This document shows positions 9,739 through 17,150 of a stretch of 36,349 nt of DNA, piece after piece. Within the stretch, counting starts at the first letter, position 1; every line of letters starts with the position of its first letter. The stretch comes from Brenneria roseae subsp. roseae. Lineage in GTDB: Bacteria > Pseudomonadota > Gammaproteobacteria > Enterobacterales > Enterobacteriaceae. The stretch spans positions 1 to 36,349 of the forward strand of contig NZ_KZ819042.1 of the NCBI RefSeq assembly GCF_003115845.1, in the 5' to 3' direction. Both the position numbers and the translations under genes were made by a program. The notes beneath the pieces were generated by a model. It was not told the origin of the DNA. It saw only the letters and a list, made by a program, of their open reading frames with translations, and did no database searches.

Positions 9739-10515
9739 ATGTTCTTAATAATATTAATAAAATCGCTCATCATCGGCGCGCTGGTCGGCGTGGGTGTCGG
9801 TGCCGGGGCGGCGCGTATGTTCCATGCCCCCACCACGCAAGGGATGGGCGCGTTTCGTACACTGGGCGAATTGAATGCCTGTGAAGGCGATCCCGCCTCT
9901 CACTTCTCCTTCGGTCTGGGCTTCTTCTTCAACGCCTGGGCCTCATCGGTGGCGGCGGGCGCTTTCACCCAGGACGTTGACCATCGCATCATTCCCAACT
10001 GGGGCGCTGCGGCCCTGATGATAAAAAACCGCAACGTGGCGGAAACGCTGCACGATCCAAGAAAAATGGCGATTGCCTGCGGCATCATCGGCATGATTGT
10101 CGTCACCTTCCTGAACCTGACCGCGTCCTCGGTGCCGGAAGCCTTGCAGGTGACGGCGGTGAAAGTGCTGGTGCCGGCCGCCAACCTGCTGGTCAATACC
10201 GTGATGCCGGTGATTTTCTGGCTGGCGGCGATTGATGCGGGCAAGAAATCAGGTTTCTGGGCAACCGTATTTGGCGGCGCGGCGCAGCTCATTATGGGCA
10301 ACGCCGTACCGGGTCTGGTACTCGGTATCCTGATAGGCAAAGGCGTCGAAGAGAGCGGCTGGAACCGCGTCACCAAGGTGATGATGACGGCCATTGTCGC
10401 GCTGTTCGTCCTGAGCGCTTTCTTCCGGGGTTTCGACATGAATATGATCGAATCCTTCAATCTGACCGTGCCGGACTGGCTGGATCGTATTCATCACCTG
10501 ATGAGCGGAAAATAA
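9739..10515 (+). CDS. DUF4311 polytopic membrane protein
   Basis: A 258-residue inner-membrane protein with roughly six or seven hydrophobic segments. Clear ones lie at about 4-26 (glycine/alanine rich), 57-77, 109-130, 144-167, 172-200 and 212-232. A conserved-looking soluble loop (TLGELNACEGDPASHFSFG, about 41-59) follows the first helix. The ATG has AAGG eight bases upstream. The gene is 12 bases before the DUF4310 gene, and the pair resembles two non-identical subunits of a permease. The family is known to me only as DUF4311 (EF_0832/AHA_3913 type). Transport is inferred from topology and from neighbouring catabolic enzymes, since no substrate or energy source is visible. Confidence 0.8.
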   Translation: MFLIILIKSLIIGALVGVGVGAGAARMFHAPTTQGMGAFRTLGELNACEGDPASHFSFGLGFFFNAWASSVAAGAFTQDVDHRIIPNWGAAALMIKNRNVAETLHDPRKMAIACGIIGMIVVTFLNLTASSVPEALQVTAVKVLVPAANLLVNTVMPVIFWLAAIDAGKKSGFWATVFGGAAQLIMGNAVPGLVLGILIGKGVEESGWNRVTKVMMTAIVALFVLSAFFRGFDMNMIESFNLTVPDWLDRIHHLMSGK

Positions 10516-10527
10516 CAGGAGCCAAAA

Positions 10528-11172
10528 ATGGAAGAGAATAAAGGGTTTTGGTATGCCGACTGGTCATTTCCGATCTTTGTCGGCCTGCTCTCGTCAGGGG
10601 TATTCGCCGGTACGCACATGTACTACCTCTACGGTATCGGCGCCTTCAACGAAGTGGCGTTCGTTTCCATGCTGCGCGCCGGAATGGATACCGGCGTTTA
10701 CGGCGCGGTGGCGGCGTTTGGCGCGAGTTTCCTGTTCGCCCGCATCATTGAAGGTTCGCTGGTGGGGATTCTGGATATCGGCGGCGCCATTCAGACCGGC
10801 GTAGGGCTGGGCATACCGGCGCTGCTGCTCGGCGCCGGGTTTGTGTTCCCGGTCGCCAACTTCGTCGCCTCGTTGATAACCGGTCTGGTGATCGGTCTGG
10901 CGATTGGCTATCTCATCATTCTGGCGCGTAAATTTACCATCAACCAGAGCGATTCCACCTACGGCGCCGATGTCATGATGGGCGCGGGCAACGCGTCCGG
11001 CCGCTTCCTCGGGCCGCTGATTATTCTCAGCGCGATGACCGCGTCGATCCCGATTGGTATCGGCTCACTGATTGGTTCCCTGCTTTTTTACCTGTGGCAG
11101 AAACCCATCACCGGCGGTGCGATTCTGGGCGCGATGCTCTTCGGTTCGTTTTTCCCGGTGGCCATCAGCTAA
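10528..11172 (+). CDS. DUF4310 polytopic membrane protein
   Basis: A 214-residue inner-membrane protein with about six hydrophobic segments. They lie near 14-37, 52-72, 80-105, 107-131, 157-185 and 192-213, and the short loops are very glycine rich (GILDIGGAIQTGVGLGIPA). A small cytoplasmic-looking loop, RKFTINQSDSTYGADVMMG, lies near 132-150. The start is well marked by CAGGAG. It probably partners DUF4311 in one membrane complex. I recall it as EF_0833/AHA_3914. The glycine-rich loops and two-subunit layout recall IIC/IID pairs of mannose-class PTS permeases, which occupy this slot in the Salmonella dga operon. I see no convincing sequence match to them. Confidence 0.8.
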   Translation: MEENKGFWYADWSFPIFVGLLSSGVFAGTHMYYLYGIGAFNEVAFVSMLRAGMDTGVYGAVAAFGASFLFARIIEGSLVGILDIGGAIQTGVGLGIPALLLGAGFVFPVANFVASLITGLVIGLAIGYLIILARKFTINQSDSTYGADVMMGAGNASGRFLGPLIILSAMTASIPIGIGSLIGSLLFYLWQKPITGGAILGAMLFGSFFPVAIS

Positions 11173-11213
11173 TCTGGCGGGCGCGATAGCGTCCGTCCCG
11201 ACAGGAGACACGC

Positions 11214-12347
11214 ATGTTTGATTTACTGCTTCGCCGCGCACGGCTGGTGGACGATACGCTGATTGATATCGCCCTTCAGGATGGACGCATCGCGGCGCTG
11301 GGCGATTTATCCGGCCCGGCACGCAAGGAATGCGATCTTCAGGGGGAACACTACGTCAGCGCCGGCTGGATTGACTCCCACGTTCACTGCTACCCGGCAT
11401 CGCCGATCTATCACGACGAACCGGACAGCGTGGGGATCGCCACCGGCGTCACCACCGTGGTGGACGCGGGCAGCGCCGGCGCGGACGACGTGGACGATTT
11501 TTATCGCCTGACGCGTGAAGCCACGACCGAGGTTTACGCGCTGTTGAATATTTCCCGTGTCGGTCTGATCGCTCAGAACGAGCTGGCCGACCTGACGCAT
11601 ATCGACAGCGCTGCCGTGCGCGACGCGGTGGCACGCCACCCTGATTTTATCGTGGGCATCAAGGCGCGCATGAGCAGCAGCGTGGTGGGCGACAACGGCA
11701 TCACGCCGCTGCAACGAGCCAAAGCGATCCAGCAGGAAAACGGCGACCTGCCGCTGATGGTGCATATTGGCAACACCCCGCCAAATCTGGACGACATTGC
11801 GGCCTTGCTCACTTCCGGCGACATCATCACGCACTGCTATAACGGCAAACCGAACCGTATTCTGACCCCGGCGGGCGAACTCCGCGCCGCGATCCTCCGC
11901 GCGCTTGAGCGCGGCGTACGGCTTGATATCGGGCACGGCTCCGCCAGCTTCAGCTTCGCGGTCGCCAGACAGGCGATAAGCCAGGGCATTTTTCCGCACA
12001 CCATCAGTTCAGATATCTATTGCCGTAACCGTATCAATGGGCCGGTATATAGCCTGGCGCATGTGATGTCCAAATTTCTCGCCATCGGCATGTCGCTCCC
12101 ACAGGTCATTGACTGTGTAACCGCCAACGCCGCCGACGGGTTGCGTCTGACGCACAAAGGCCGCCTGGCCGTAGGACTTGATGCCGACCTGACGATTTTT
12201 GATCTTAATCGCGAGCCCGTCGTTTTTGCCGATAGCGAAAACGACAGCCTTCAGGCCGAACATATTTTGGTTCCGCTGGCCGCCATACGCGCGGGCAAGG
12301 GGTTTCTGACTGAACACGGGAGAGCTTTACATGCCGTCGATTTATGA
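11214..12347 (+). CDS. Amidohydrolase/deacetylase family metallohydrolase (EF_0837/AHA_3915 type)
   Basis: A 377-residue cytoplasmic TIM-barrel amidohydrolase related to dihydroorotases and D-aminoacylases. The metal-site residues are visible: His56 and His58 (DSHVHCY), a likely carboxylated Lys150 (VGIKARM), His184 (MVHIGN), His207 (ITHCYN) and Asp267 (ISSDIYC), so a binuclear centre is expected. Small beta-sandwich pieces flank the barrel at both ends. The family hydrolyses amide, lactam or N-acyl bonds, and the substrate here is unknown. The ATG at 11214 has an AGGAG site. Its end overlaps the DgaE-family gene by 17 bases, suggesting that the two enzymes act in succession. Confidence 0.85.
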   Translation: MFDLLLRRARLVDDTLIDIALQDGRIAALGDLSGPARKECDLQGEHYVSAGWIDSHVHCYPASPIYHDEPDSVGIATGVTTVVDAGSAGADDVDDFYRLTREATTEVYALLNISRVGLIAQNELADLTHIDSAAVRDAVARHPDFIVGIKARMSSSVVGDNGITPLQRAKAIQQENGDLPLMVHIGNTPPNLDDIAALLTSGDIITHCYNGKPNRILTPAGELRAAILRALERGVRLDIGHGSASFSFAVARQAISQGIFPHTISSDIYCRNRINGPVYSLAHVMSKFLAIGMSLPQVIDCVTANAADGLRLTHKGRLAVGLDADLTIFDLNREPVVFADSENDSLQAEHILVPLAAIRAGKGFLTEHGRALHAVDL

Positions 12348-13449
12348 AAAATACGATTTAAAACAGGTTATCAACGCCTCCGGGCGCATGACGATGCTGG
12401 GGGTGTCTATCCCACGCCCGGAAGTGGTGGACGCCGTCACCGCCGGCATGAATCACTATTTTGAGATGAAAGATCTGGTGAATAAAACCGGCGACTACAT
12501 CGCGCAGTTGTTGAACGTGGAAGCCGCCACCGTCGTGTCCTGCGCCTCTGCCGGGATCGCACAGGCGGTTGCCGCCATTCTGGTGAAAGACAACGACTGG
12601 CTGCTGGAAAACCTGCACGTTACCTCCATCGAAAACAACGACATCCTGTTGCCGAAAGGCCATAACGTCAACTTTGGCGCGCCGGTCGGCACCATGGTGG
12701 CGCTCGGCGGCGGCAAGGTGGTGGAAGCCGGATACGCCAACGAATGTTCGGCCGGGCAGCTCGCCGCGGCCATCACGCCGCGCACCGCCGCTATTCTGTA
12801 CATCAAATCCCATCACTGCGTGCAGAAAAGCATGCTCAGCGTAGATCAGGCGGCGGCGGTCGCGCGTGAACATCACCTGCCGCTGATCGTCGACGCGGCA
12901 GCCGAGGAAGACTTGCTATGCTATTACCGGGCCGGCGCCGATCTGATTATCTACAGCGGCGCCAAGGCGATTGAAGGCCCCACCAGCGGGCTGGTCATCG
13001 GTAAAAAGCGCCACGTGGAATGGGTTAAGCGCCAGTCCAGCGGCATTGGCCGCGCCATGAAGATCGGCAAAGAGGGGATTCTGGGGCTGACTTGTGCGAT
13101 TGAGCATTATCTCACCGCCACGAAAGAGAGCGGAGCGCAAATGGTGGAAAAGATGACTCCCTTCATCAGCCGGTTGAATACCCTTGATGGCGTCTCCGCC
13201 CGCGTGGTGTGGGACGGTGCCGGACGCGACATTGCCCGCAGTGAAATCAAATTTGACGAGGCGATCACCGGCATGGCCACCGGCGATCTTGTCAATGCGT
13301 TGAAACAAGGCAAATACGCGATTTATTTCCGTGGCTACAAAGCCAACGAAGGCATTATTGAAGCGGATGTACGCAGCGTCACGGCTGAACAGCTGGAGAT
13401 TGTGTACCGCCGTATTCGCGACGTTCTGAATCAGGAGAAAAGTGCATGA
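12331..13449 (+). CDS. dgaE: DgaE-family PLP-dependent ammonia lyase
   Basis: A 372-residue fold-type I PLP enzyme of the SelA-like group. In Salmonella, DgaE converts D-glucosaminate-6-phosphate to 2-keto-3-deoxygluconate-6-phosphate and ammonia. Visible features are the PLP-pairing aspartate Asp188 (LIVDAAAEED) and the Schiff-base lysine Lys212 (YSGAKAIEGPTSG). GGGAG about nine bases upstream supports the ATG, which lies inside the amidohydrolase gene. The stop overlaps the aldolase start (ATGA). The symbol is by family: this operon lacks the dgaABCD PTS and dgaR, so the true substrate may be a relative of glucosaminate rather than glucosaminate-6-phosphate itself. Confidence 0.85.
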   Translation: MPSIYEKYDLKQVINASGRMTMLGVSIPRPEVVDAVTAGMNHYFEMKDLVNKTGDYIAQLLNVEAATVVSCASAGIAQAVAAILVKDNDWLLENLHVTSIENNDILLPKGHNVNFGAPVGTMVALGGGKVVEAGYANECSAGQLAAAITPRTAAILYIKSHHCVQKSMLSVDQAAAVAREHHLPLIVDAAAEEDLLCYYRAGADLIIYSGAKAIEGPTSGLVIGKKRHVEWVKRQSSGIGRAMKIGKEGILGLTCAIEHYLTATKESGAQMVEKMTPFISRLNTLDGVSARVVWDGAGRDIARSEIKFDEAITGMATGDLVNALKQGKYAIYFRGYKANEGIIEADVRSVTAEQLEIVYRRIRDVLNQEKSA

Positions 13450-14186
13450 AGCTGACCCCCAATTTTTATCGCGATCGCGTTTGCCTGAATGTGCTGGCGG
13501 GGTCAAAAGCAAATGCCAGCGCCATCTATGAAGCCGCCGAGGGCCATGTGCTGGTTGGCGTGCTATCCAAAAATTACCCCGACGTGGCCAGCGCCGTTGC
13601 AGATATGCGCGACTACGCCCGACTTATCAATAACGCGCTTTCCGTCGGACTTGGCGCGGGCGATCCCAACCAGTCGGCGATGGTCAGCGACATTGCCCGC
13701 GAGGTGCAGCCGCAACACGTCAATCAGGTTTTTACCGGCGTGGGCACCAGCCGTGCGCTGCTTGGACAGAATGATACGGTGGTGAACGGCCTGGTTTCCC
13801 CGACCGGCAGACCGGGGTGGGTGAAAATCTCCACCGGCCCGCGCAGCAGCCAGGAGGCTGACGGCATCGTCCCGATCGACACCGCGATTGCGCTGTTGAA
13901 AGACATGGGCGGCAGCTCGATTAAGTATTTCCCGATGGGGGGTCTTCAGTGCCGGGACGAGTATCAGGCGGTCGCCGCCGCCTGTGCGCGCCATGATTTC
14001 TGGCTGGAGCCGACCGGCGGCATCGATCTGGACAACATTGGCGATATTCTGCAAATCGCGCTGGATGCGGGGGTAAGCAAAATCATCCCCCATATCTATA
14101 GTTCGATTATTGATAAAGCAAGTGGCGATACCCGACCGAACGATGTGCGTACCTTGCTCGCCACCGTGAAACAGCGAGTAGCATAG
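13446..14186 (+). CDS. dgaF: DgaF-family KDGP aldolase
   Basis: A 246-residue class I aldolase of the KDGP/KHG type, expected to split a 2-keto-3-deoxy-6-phosphohexonate to pyruvate and glyceraldehyde-3-phosphate. The likely Schiff-base lysine is Lys160 in SSIKYFPMGG, which mirrors VKFFP of KDPG aldolase; another conserved lysine is Lys127 (GWVKISTGP). The phosphate-binding loop is probably LEPTGGIDL (187-195). Its ATG overlaps the dgaE stop as ATGA and follows AGGAG. Together with the preceding lyase it forms the same two-step module as DgaE-DgaF of Salmonella. The symbol is by family; the EF_0839/AHA_3917 equivalent occupies the same place in the uncharacterised cluster. Confidence 0.85.
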   Translation: MKLTPNFYRDRVCLNVLAGSKANASAIYEAAEGHVLVGVLSKNYPDVASAVADMRDYARLINNALSVGLGAGDPNQSAMVSDIAREVQPQHVNQVFTGVGTSRALLGQNDTVVNGLVSPTGRPGWVKISTGPRSSQEADGIVPIDTAIALLKDMGGSSIKYFPMGGLQCRDEYQAVAAACARHDFWLEPTGGIDLDNIGDILQIALDAGVSKIIPHIYSSIIDKASGDTRPNDVRTLLATVKQRVA

Positions 14187-14221
14187 TTCTGCGGGCCGCC
14201 CGTATACGAGAGGAAACCCGA

Positions 14222-16144
14222 GTGCAATTCTCCAATCAACGTTTAGCCCAGTTGTTTGATATGTTGCAAAATGAGACGCTGCCACAGGATGAACTGGCGC
14301 AGCGCTTGTCGGTTTCCACACGTACCGTCCGCGCCGATATTACCGCGCTCAATGCGCTGCTGGCGCGCCACGGCGCGCAGTTCGTACTCAGCCGGGGCAA
14401 CGGCTACCGGCTGAGAATTGACGATCCGGCCCGCTATCAGGCGTTGCAGGAAACGCGTCCGCGACCACGGCGCATTCCGCGCACATCTCAGGAACGCATT
14501 CACGCGCTGGTGGTGCGCTTCCTGACCTCGGCGTTTTCCCTGAAGCTGGAAGATCTGGCCGACGCCTGGTTTATCAGCCGCGCCACGTTACAAAGCGACA
14601 TGGCGGACGTGCGCGAATGGCTCGGCCGCTATGACCTGATCCTTGAAACCCGCCCGCGTCACGGTATGAAGCTGTTTGGCGACGAAATGGCGATCCGCGC
14701 CTGTCTGACCGATCTCCTGTGGGGACTGGCCCAGCAGGACAACGATAATCCGTTGATCACCGAAGAGGCGCTTACGCCCGGCATGCTCGCGCACCTGACG
14801 GATATCCTCCATGATTGCTTCAGCCAATGCCATATTCGCCTGACCGATGAAGGTGAACGGTTCCTGCGGCTGTATTGCGCCGTTGCTTTACGGCGTATCA
14901 GCGAAGGTTACCCTTTACCCGAGTTTGTCGCCGACAATGTAGATGACGATGTGGATGATAATGTGCAGGAGGCAGCGCACCGCATTGCAGACATCCTGCA
15001 ACAACTGACGGGTAAGCCCCTCTCAGCTGCGGAAGAAAACTGGCTGAAAGTACACATCGCCGCCCGCCAGATTCAGGACATTGCCCCCAGCACCATCAGC
15101 GCCGATGACGATGAGGCGCTGGTAAATTACATCCTGCGCTATATCAACACGCAATATAATTACAATCTGCTTGGCGATGAGCAGCTGCACGCCGACCTGC
15201 TGACGCACATCAAAACCATGATCACCCGTGTTCGCTATCAGATTAATATCCCCAATCCGCTGCTGGACAACATTAAACAGCACTATCCGATGGCGTGGGA
15301 CATGACGCTGGCGGCCGTATCGAGTTGGGGAAAATATTCGCCTTATGTGATCAGTGAAAACGAAATTGGTTTTCTGGTACTGCATATCGGCGTGGGACTG
15401 GAACGCCACTACGACATCGGTTATCAGCGTCAGCCCCGCGTGCTGCTGGTGTGCGATACCGGCAACTCCACGATACGGATGATCGAGGCGCTACTGCTGC
15501 GCAAATACCCGCAGATTGAGGTCACCCGGACGATGACGCTGCGGGACTATGAGCAGCGCGCCGCCATTGATGAGGATTTCGTCATCGCCACCGCCCGCGT
15601 GATGGAAAAAGATAAACCGGTGGTGATCATGACGCCGTTCCCAACCGACTATCAGCTGGAACAGATCGGCAAACTGGTCCTGGTGGACAGAACGCGGCCG
15701 TGGATTCTGGAAAAATATTTTGATGCCAACCACTTTCGCATTATTCGCCAGCCCATGGGCCAGCAGACGCTTTTCGAACAACTGTGCCGTCAGTTGGAAA
15801 AAGAGGGTTATGTCGATGCCGACTTCTTTCCCTCGGTGGTCGAACGTGAATCCATCGTCAGCACCATGCTCGGTGAAGGTATTGCGCTACCCCACTCGCT
15901 GGGGCTGCTGGCACGTAAAACGGTGGTGTATACCGTACTGGCCCCGCAAGGGATTCAATGGGGCGATGAGACGGCGTATGTTATTTTTCTGCTCGCCATC
16001 AGCAAGAACGAATATGAGGAAGCGATGGCGATTTACGATCTCTTCGTCACGTTTCTGCGCGAACGAGCCATGACCCAGCTACGCGACAGCCGGGATTTCG
16101 CGGATTTCAAGACCGTGGCGATACGCTGCGTCAGCCGGTTTTAG
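14222..16144 (+). CDS. MtlR/LicR-type PRD transcriptional regulator with EIIB and EIIA domains
   Basis: A 640-residue regulator and the last gene of the operon. In order it has: an N-terminal winged HTH (about 5-55, VSTRTVRADI), a second HTH (about 85-165), PRD1 (about 190-290), PRD2 (about 300-400), a GatB-like EIIB domain (about 405-495, LLVCDTGNSTIR with a cysteine in the P-loop), and an EIIA-type domain (about 500-640) with the phosphorylatable histidine in GIALPHSLG. Such proteins activate sugar operons under control of PTS phosphorylation. No AAA+ domain is present, so it is not a sigma-54 activator like Salmonella DgaR. The start is a GTG at 14222 preceded by GAGAGGAA. It likely controls its own operon through the dyad at 8585-8604. 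Confidence 0.9.
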   Translation: MQFSNQRLAQLFDMLQNETLPQDELAQRLSVSTRTVRADITALNALLARHGAQFVLSRGNGYRLRIDDPARYQALQETRPRPRRIPRTSQERIHALVVRFLTSAFSLKLEDLADAWFISRATLQSDMADVREWLGRYDLILETRPRHGMKLFGDEMAIRACLTDLLWGLAQQDNDNPLITEEALTPGMLAHLTDILHDCFSQCHIRLTDEGERFLRLYCAVALRRISEGYPLPEFVADNVDDDVDDNVQEAAHRIADILQQLTGKPLSAAEENWLKVHIAARQIQDIAPSTISADDDEALVNYILRYINTQYNYNLLGDEQLHADLLTHIKTMITRVRYQINIPNPLLDNIKQHYPMAWDMTLAAVSSWGKYSPYVISENEIGFLVLHIGVGLERHYDIGYQRQPRVLLVCDTGNSTIRMIEALLLRKYPQIEVTRTMTLRDYEQRAAIDEDFVIATARVMEKDKPVVIMTPFPTDYQLEQIGKLVLVDRTRPWILEKYFDANHFRIIRQPMGQQTLFEQLCRQLEKEGYVDADFFPSVVERESIVSTMLGEGIALPHSLGLLARKTVVYTVLAPQGIQWGDETAYVIFLLAISKNEYEEAMAIYDLFVTFLRERAMTQLRDSRDFADFKTVAIRCVSRF

Positions 16145-16166
16145 CGGAGCATGCACTGTCCCTTTA

Positions 16167-16565
16167 TCAATTCTGAATGATAATTTCTGTCGGTAGCGTT
16201 TCCTGCGTGTTATTAAATCGAATTCGGTTATCCAGTTTATAGACCTCACCAACCACTTTAATGACCAACACACCATCCTGCATCGAAATTTCCGCATCGC
16301 GTGTGTTCGTTTTCAAAATTTCCTGTGGTTCTTGATTGTCTTTACGAACGCGATAAGAATAAACGAAACCAACCGTCGCGCCGCCATTCTCCAACTGTAA
16401 AACATTTATAGAAATATTATTATCAAGCTTATATTCACTAACTTTGGTATAATTATCCTTTGCGCCAAATAAATAATAGGCTATTCCTGAGATTGAAAGA
16501 AACAGCAGGGCGATGGCTAGCGTAAAAGATAAGAATAATAATTTAATAACCTTTGCTTTTCGCAT
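16167..16565 (-). CDS. Probable immunity protein of the type 44 toxin module
   Basis: A 132-residue protein with one N-terminal membrane anchor (about 8-31, LFLSFTLAIALLFLSISGIAYYLF) and a predicted beta-rich exported domain. I recognise no family. It overlaps the end of the upstream toxin-domain gene by 23 bases on the same strand, the usual position for an immunity gene. The DNA is visibly AT-rich compared with the GC-rich operon on its left and ilvC on its right, indicating recent acquisition. A membrane-anchored immunity protein would suit a toxin that is neutralised at the membrane or in the periplasm, but this is inference. Confidence 0.55.
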   Translation of the reverse strand: MRKAKVIKLLFLSFTLAIALLFLSISGIAYYLFGAKDNYTKVSEYKLDNNISINVLQLENGGATVGFVYSYRVRKDNQEPQEILKTNTRDAEISMQDGVLVIKVVGEVYKLDNRIRFNNTQETLPTEIIIQN

Positions 16566-16920
16566 AATCGATCCCTAATTTAATATAGATCTGATCGCTT
16601 GGATCATCGCCATAAGGTTCACTACCCCAACATACGCCATCATCTGGACGATGAGTTCCCGCCCTCATTTGGGCACAGCCCGCCGCCCGCAGTAAAACGG
16701 TTTCAGGGATCCCCCCAGCGTAACCGACTGCACCATAATGGAAATTCCCAAAACTCTCAAATTTAGAACTTTGTTGTTTAAAATCCCAGGGACCTTTATT
16801 CCTGACAAGCTTATAAAAATCATAATAATCTAAAGGCCCTACTATCCTTCCGTACTTATTCTTGAGATAAGCCATATTAGCATCAACAGATACACCTTCA
16901 GGCGCAGTAGGATAGAACAT
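16543..16920 (-). CDS. Orphan polymorphic toxin type 44 domain fragment
   Basis: A 125-residue polypeptide that looks like only the C-terminal domain of a polymorphic toxin. The pattern GPWDFKQQ (43-50), FGNFHYGAVGYAGGIPE (57-73), LLRAAGCAQ (76-84) and YGDDPSDQIYIKLGIDYAK (103-121) fits my recollection of the type 44 toxin family (Ntox44), seen at the ends of Rhs, contact-dependent and secreted toxins. No delivery domain precedes it. The ATG at 16920 has a possible ribosome site (AAGGTGG). The same frame continues upstream past a single TAA (16933-16935), so this may be the surviving end of a longer broken gene. Biochemical activity is unknown to me. A candidate immunity gene follows with overlap. 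Confidence 0.6.
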   Translation of the reverse strand: MFYPTAPEGVSVDANMAYLKNKYGRIVGPLDYYDFYKLVRNKGPWDFKQQSSKFESFGNFHYGAVGYAGGIPETVLLRAAGCAQMRAGTHRPDDGVCWGSEPYGDDPSDQIYIKLGIDYAKSKGY

Positions 16921-16932
16921 ATCCCAACCACC

Positions 16933-17019
16933 TTATTGAGACGATAAACGCGATATTCCATTAATAGAGTCGATATTATAATAATCGTTATCTTCTACAC
17001 AAATAGGCAGAAACCCCAT
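16933..17019 (-). pseudogene. In-frame remnant upstream of the toxin domain, ended by TAA
   Basis: A 28-codon open stretch (MGFLPICVEDND to ISRLSSQ) runs in the same frame as the toxin domain and stops at TAA 16933-16935, only four codons before the toxin ATG. Another in-frame TAA lies just before it. The continuity of frame suggests an upstream part of the toxin gene interrupted by nonsense mutation, not an independent gene. The length is too short to identify a domain. Confidence 0.4.
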
Positions 17020-17095
17020 TAATTAACGTCGTTATTTTCGCGATACGCAAAAAGGCATCAGGGGAGAGGGAGTGCTTTTACAGTGTGTGTTAAAC

Positions 17096-17128
17096 AAAAA
17101 TTAAAGGCACAGCGTGATGCCGTGCCTT
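17096..17128 (-). terminator. ilvC intrinsic terminator
   Basis: On the minus strand, AAGGCAC and GTGCCTT (17122-17128 and 17104-17110 read in reverse) form a 7-bp stem around an 11-base loop, followed by TTTAATTTTTG. It lies 22 bases after the ilvC stop. Confidence 0.8.
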
Positions 17129-17150
17129 GTGTTAGCGTTGCTGAATAGAG

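Noticed and set aside
13563-14321. 252-codon minus-strand open frame
   Set aside because: It is antisense to the aldolase gene and the start of the regulator; GC-rich shadow without a start signal.
16079-16297. 72-codon minus-strand open frame at the end of the regulator gene
   Set aside because: It overlaps two better supported genes and has no recognisable features.
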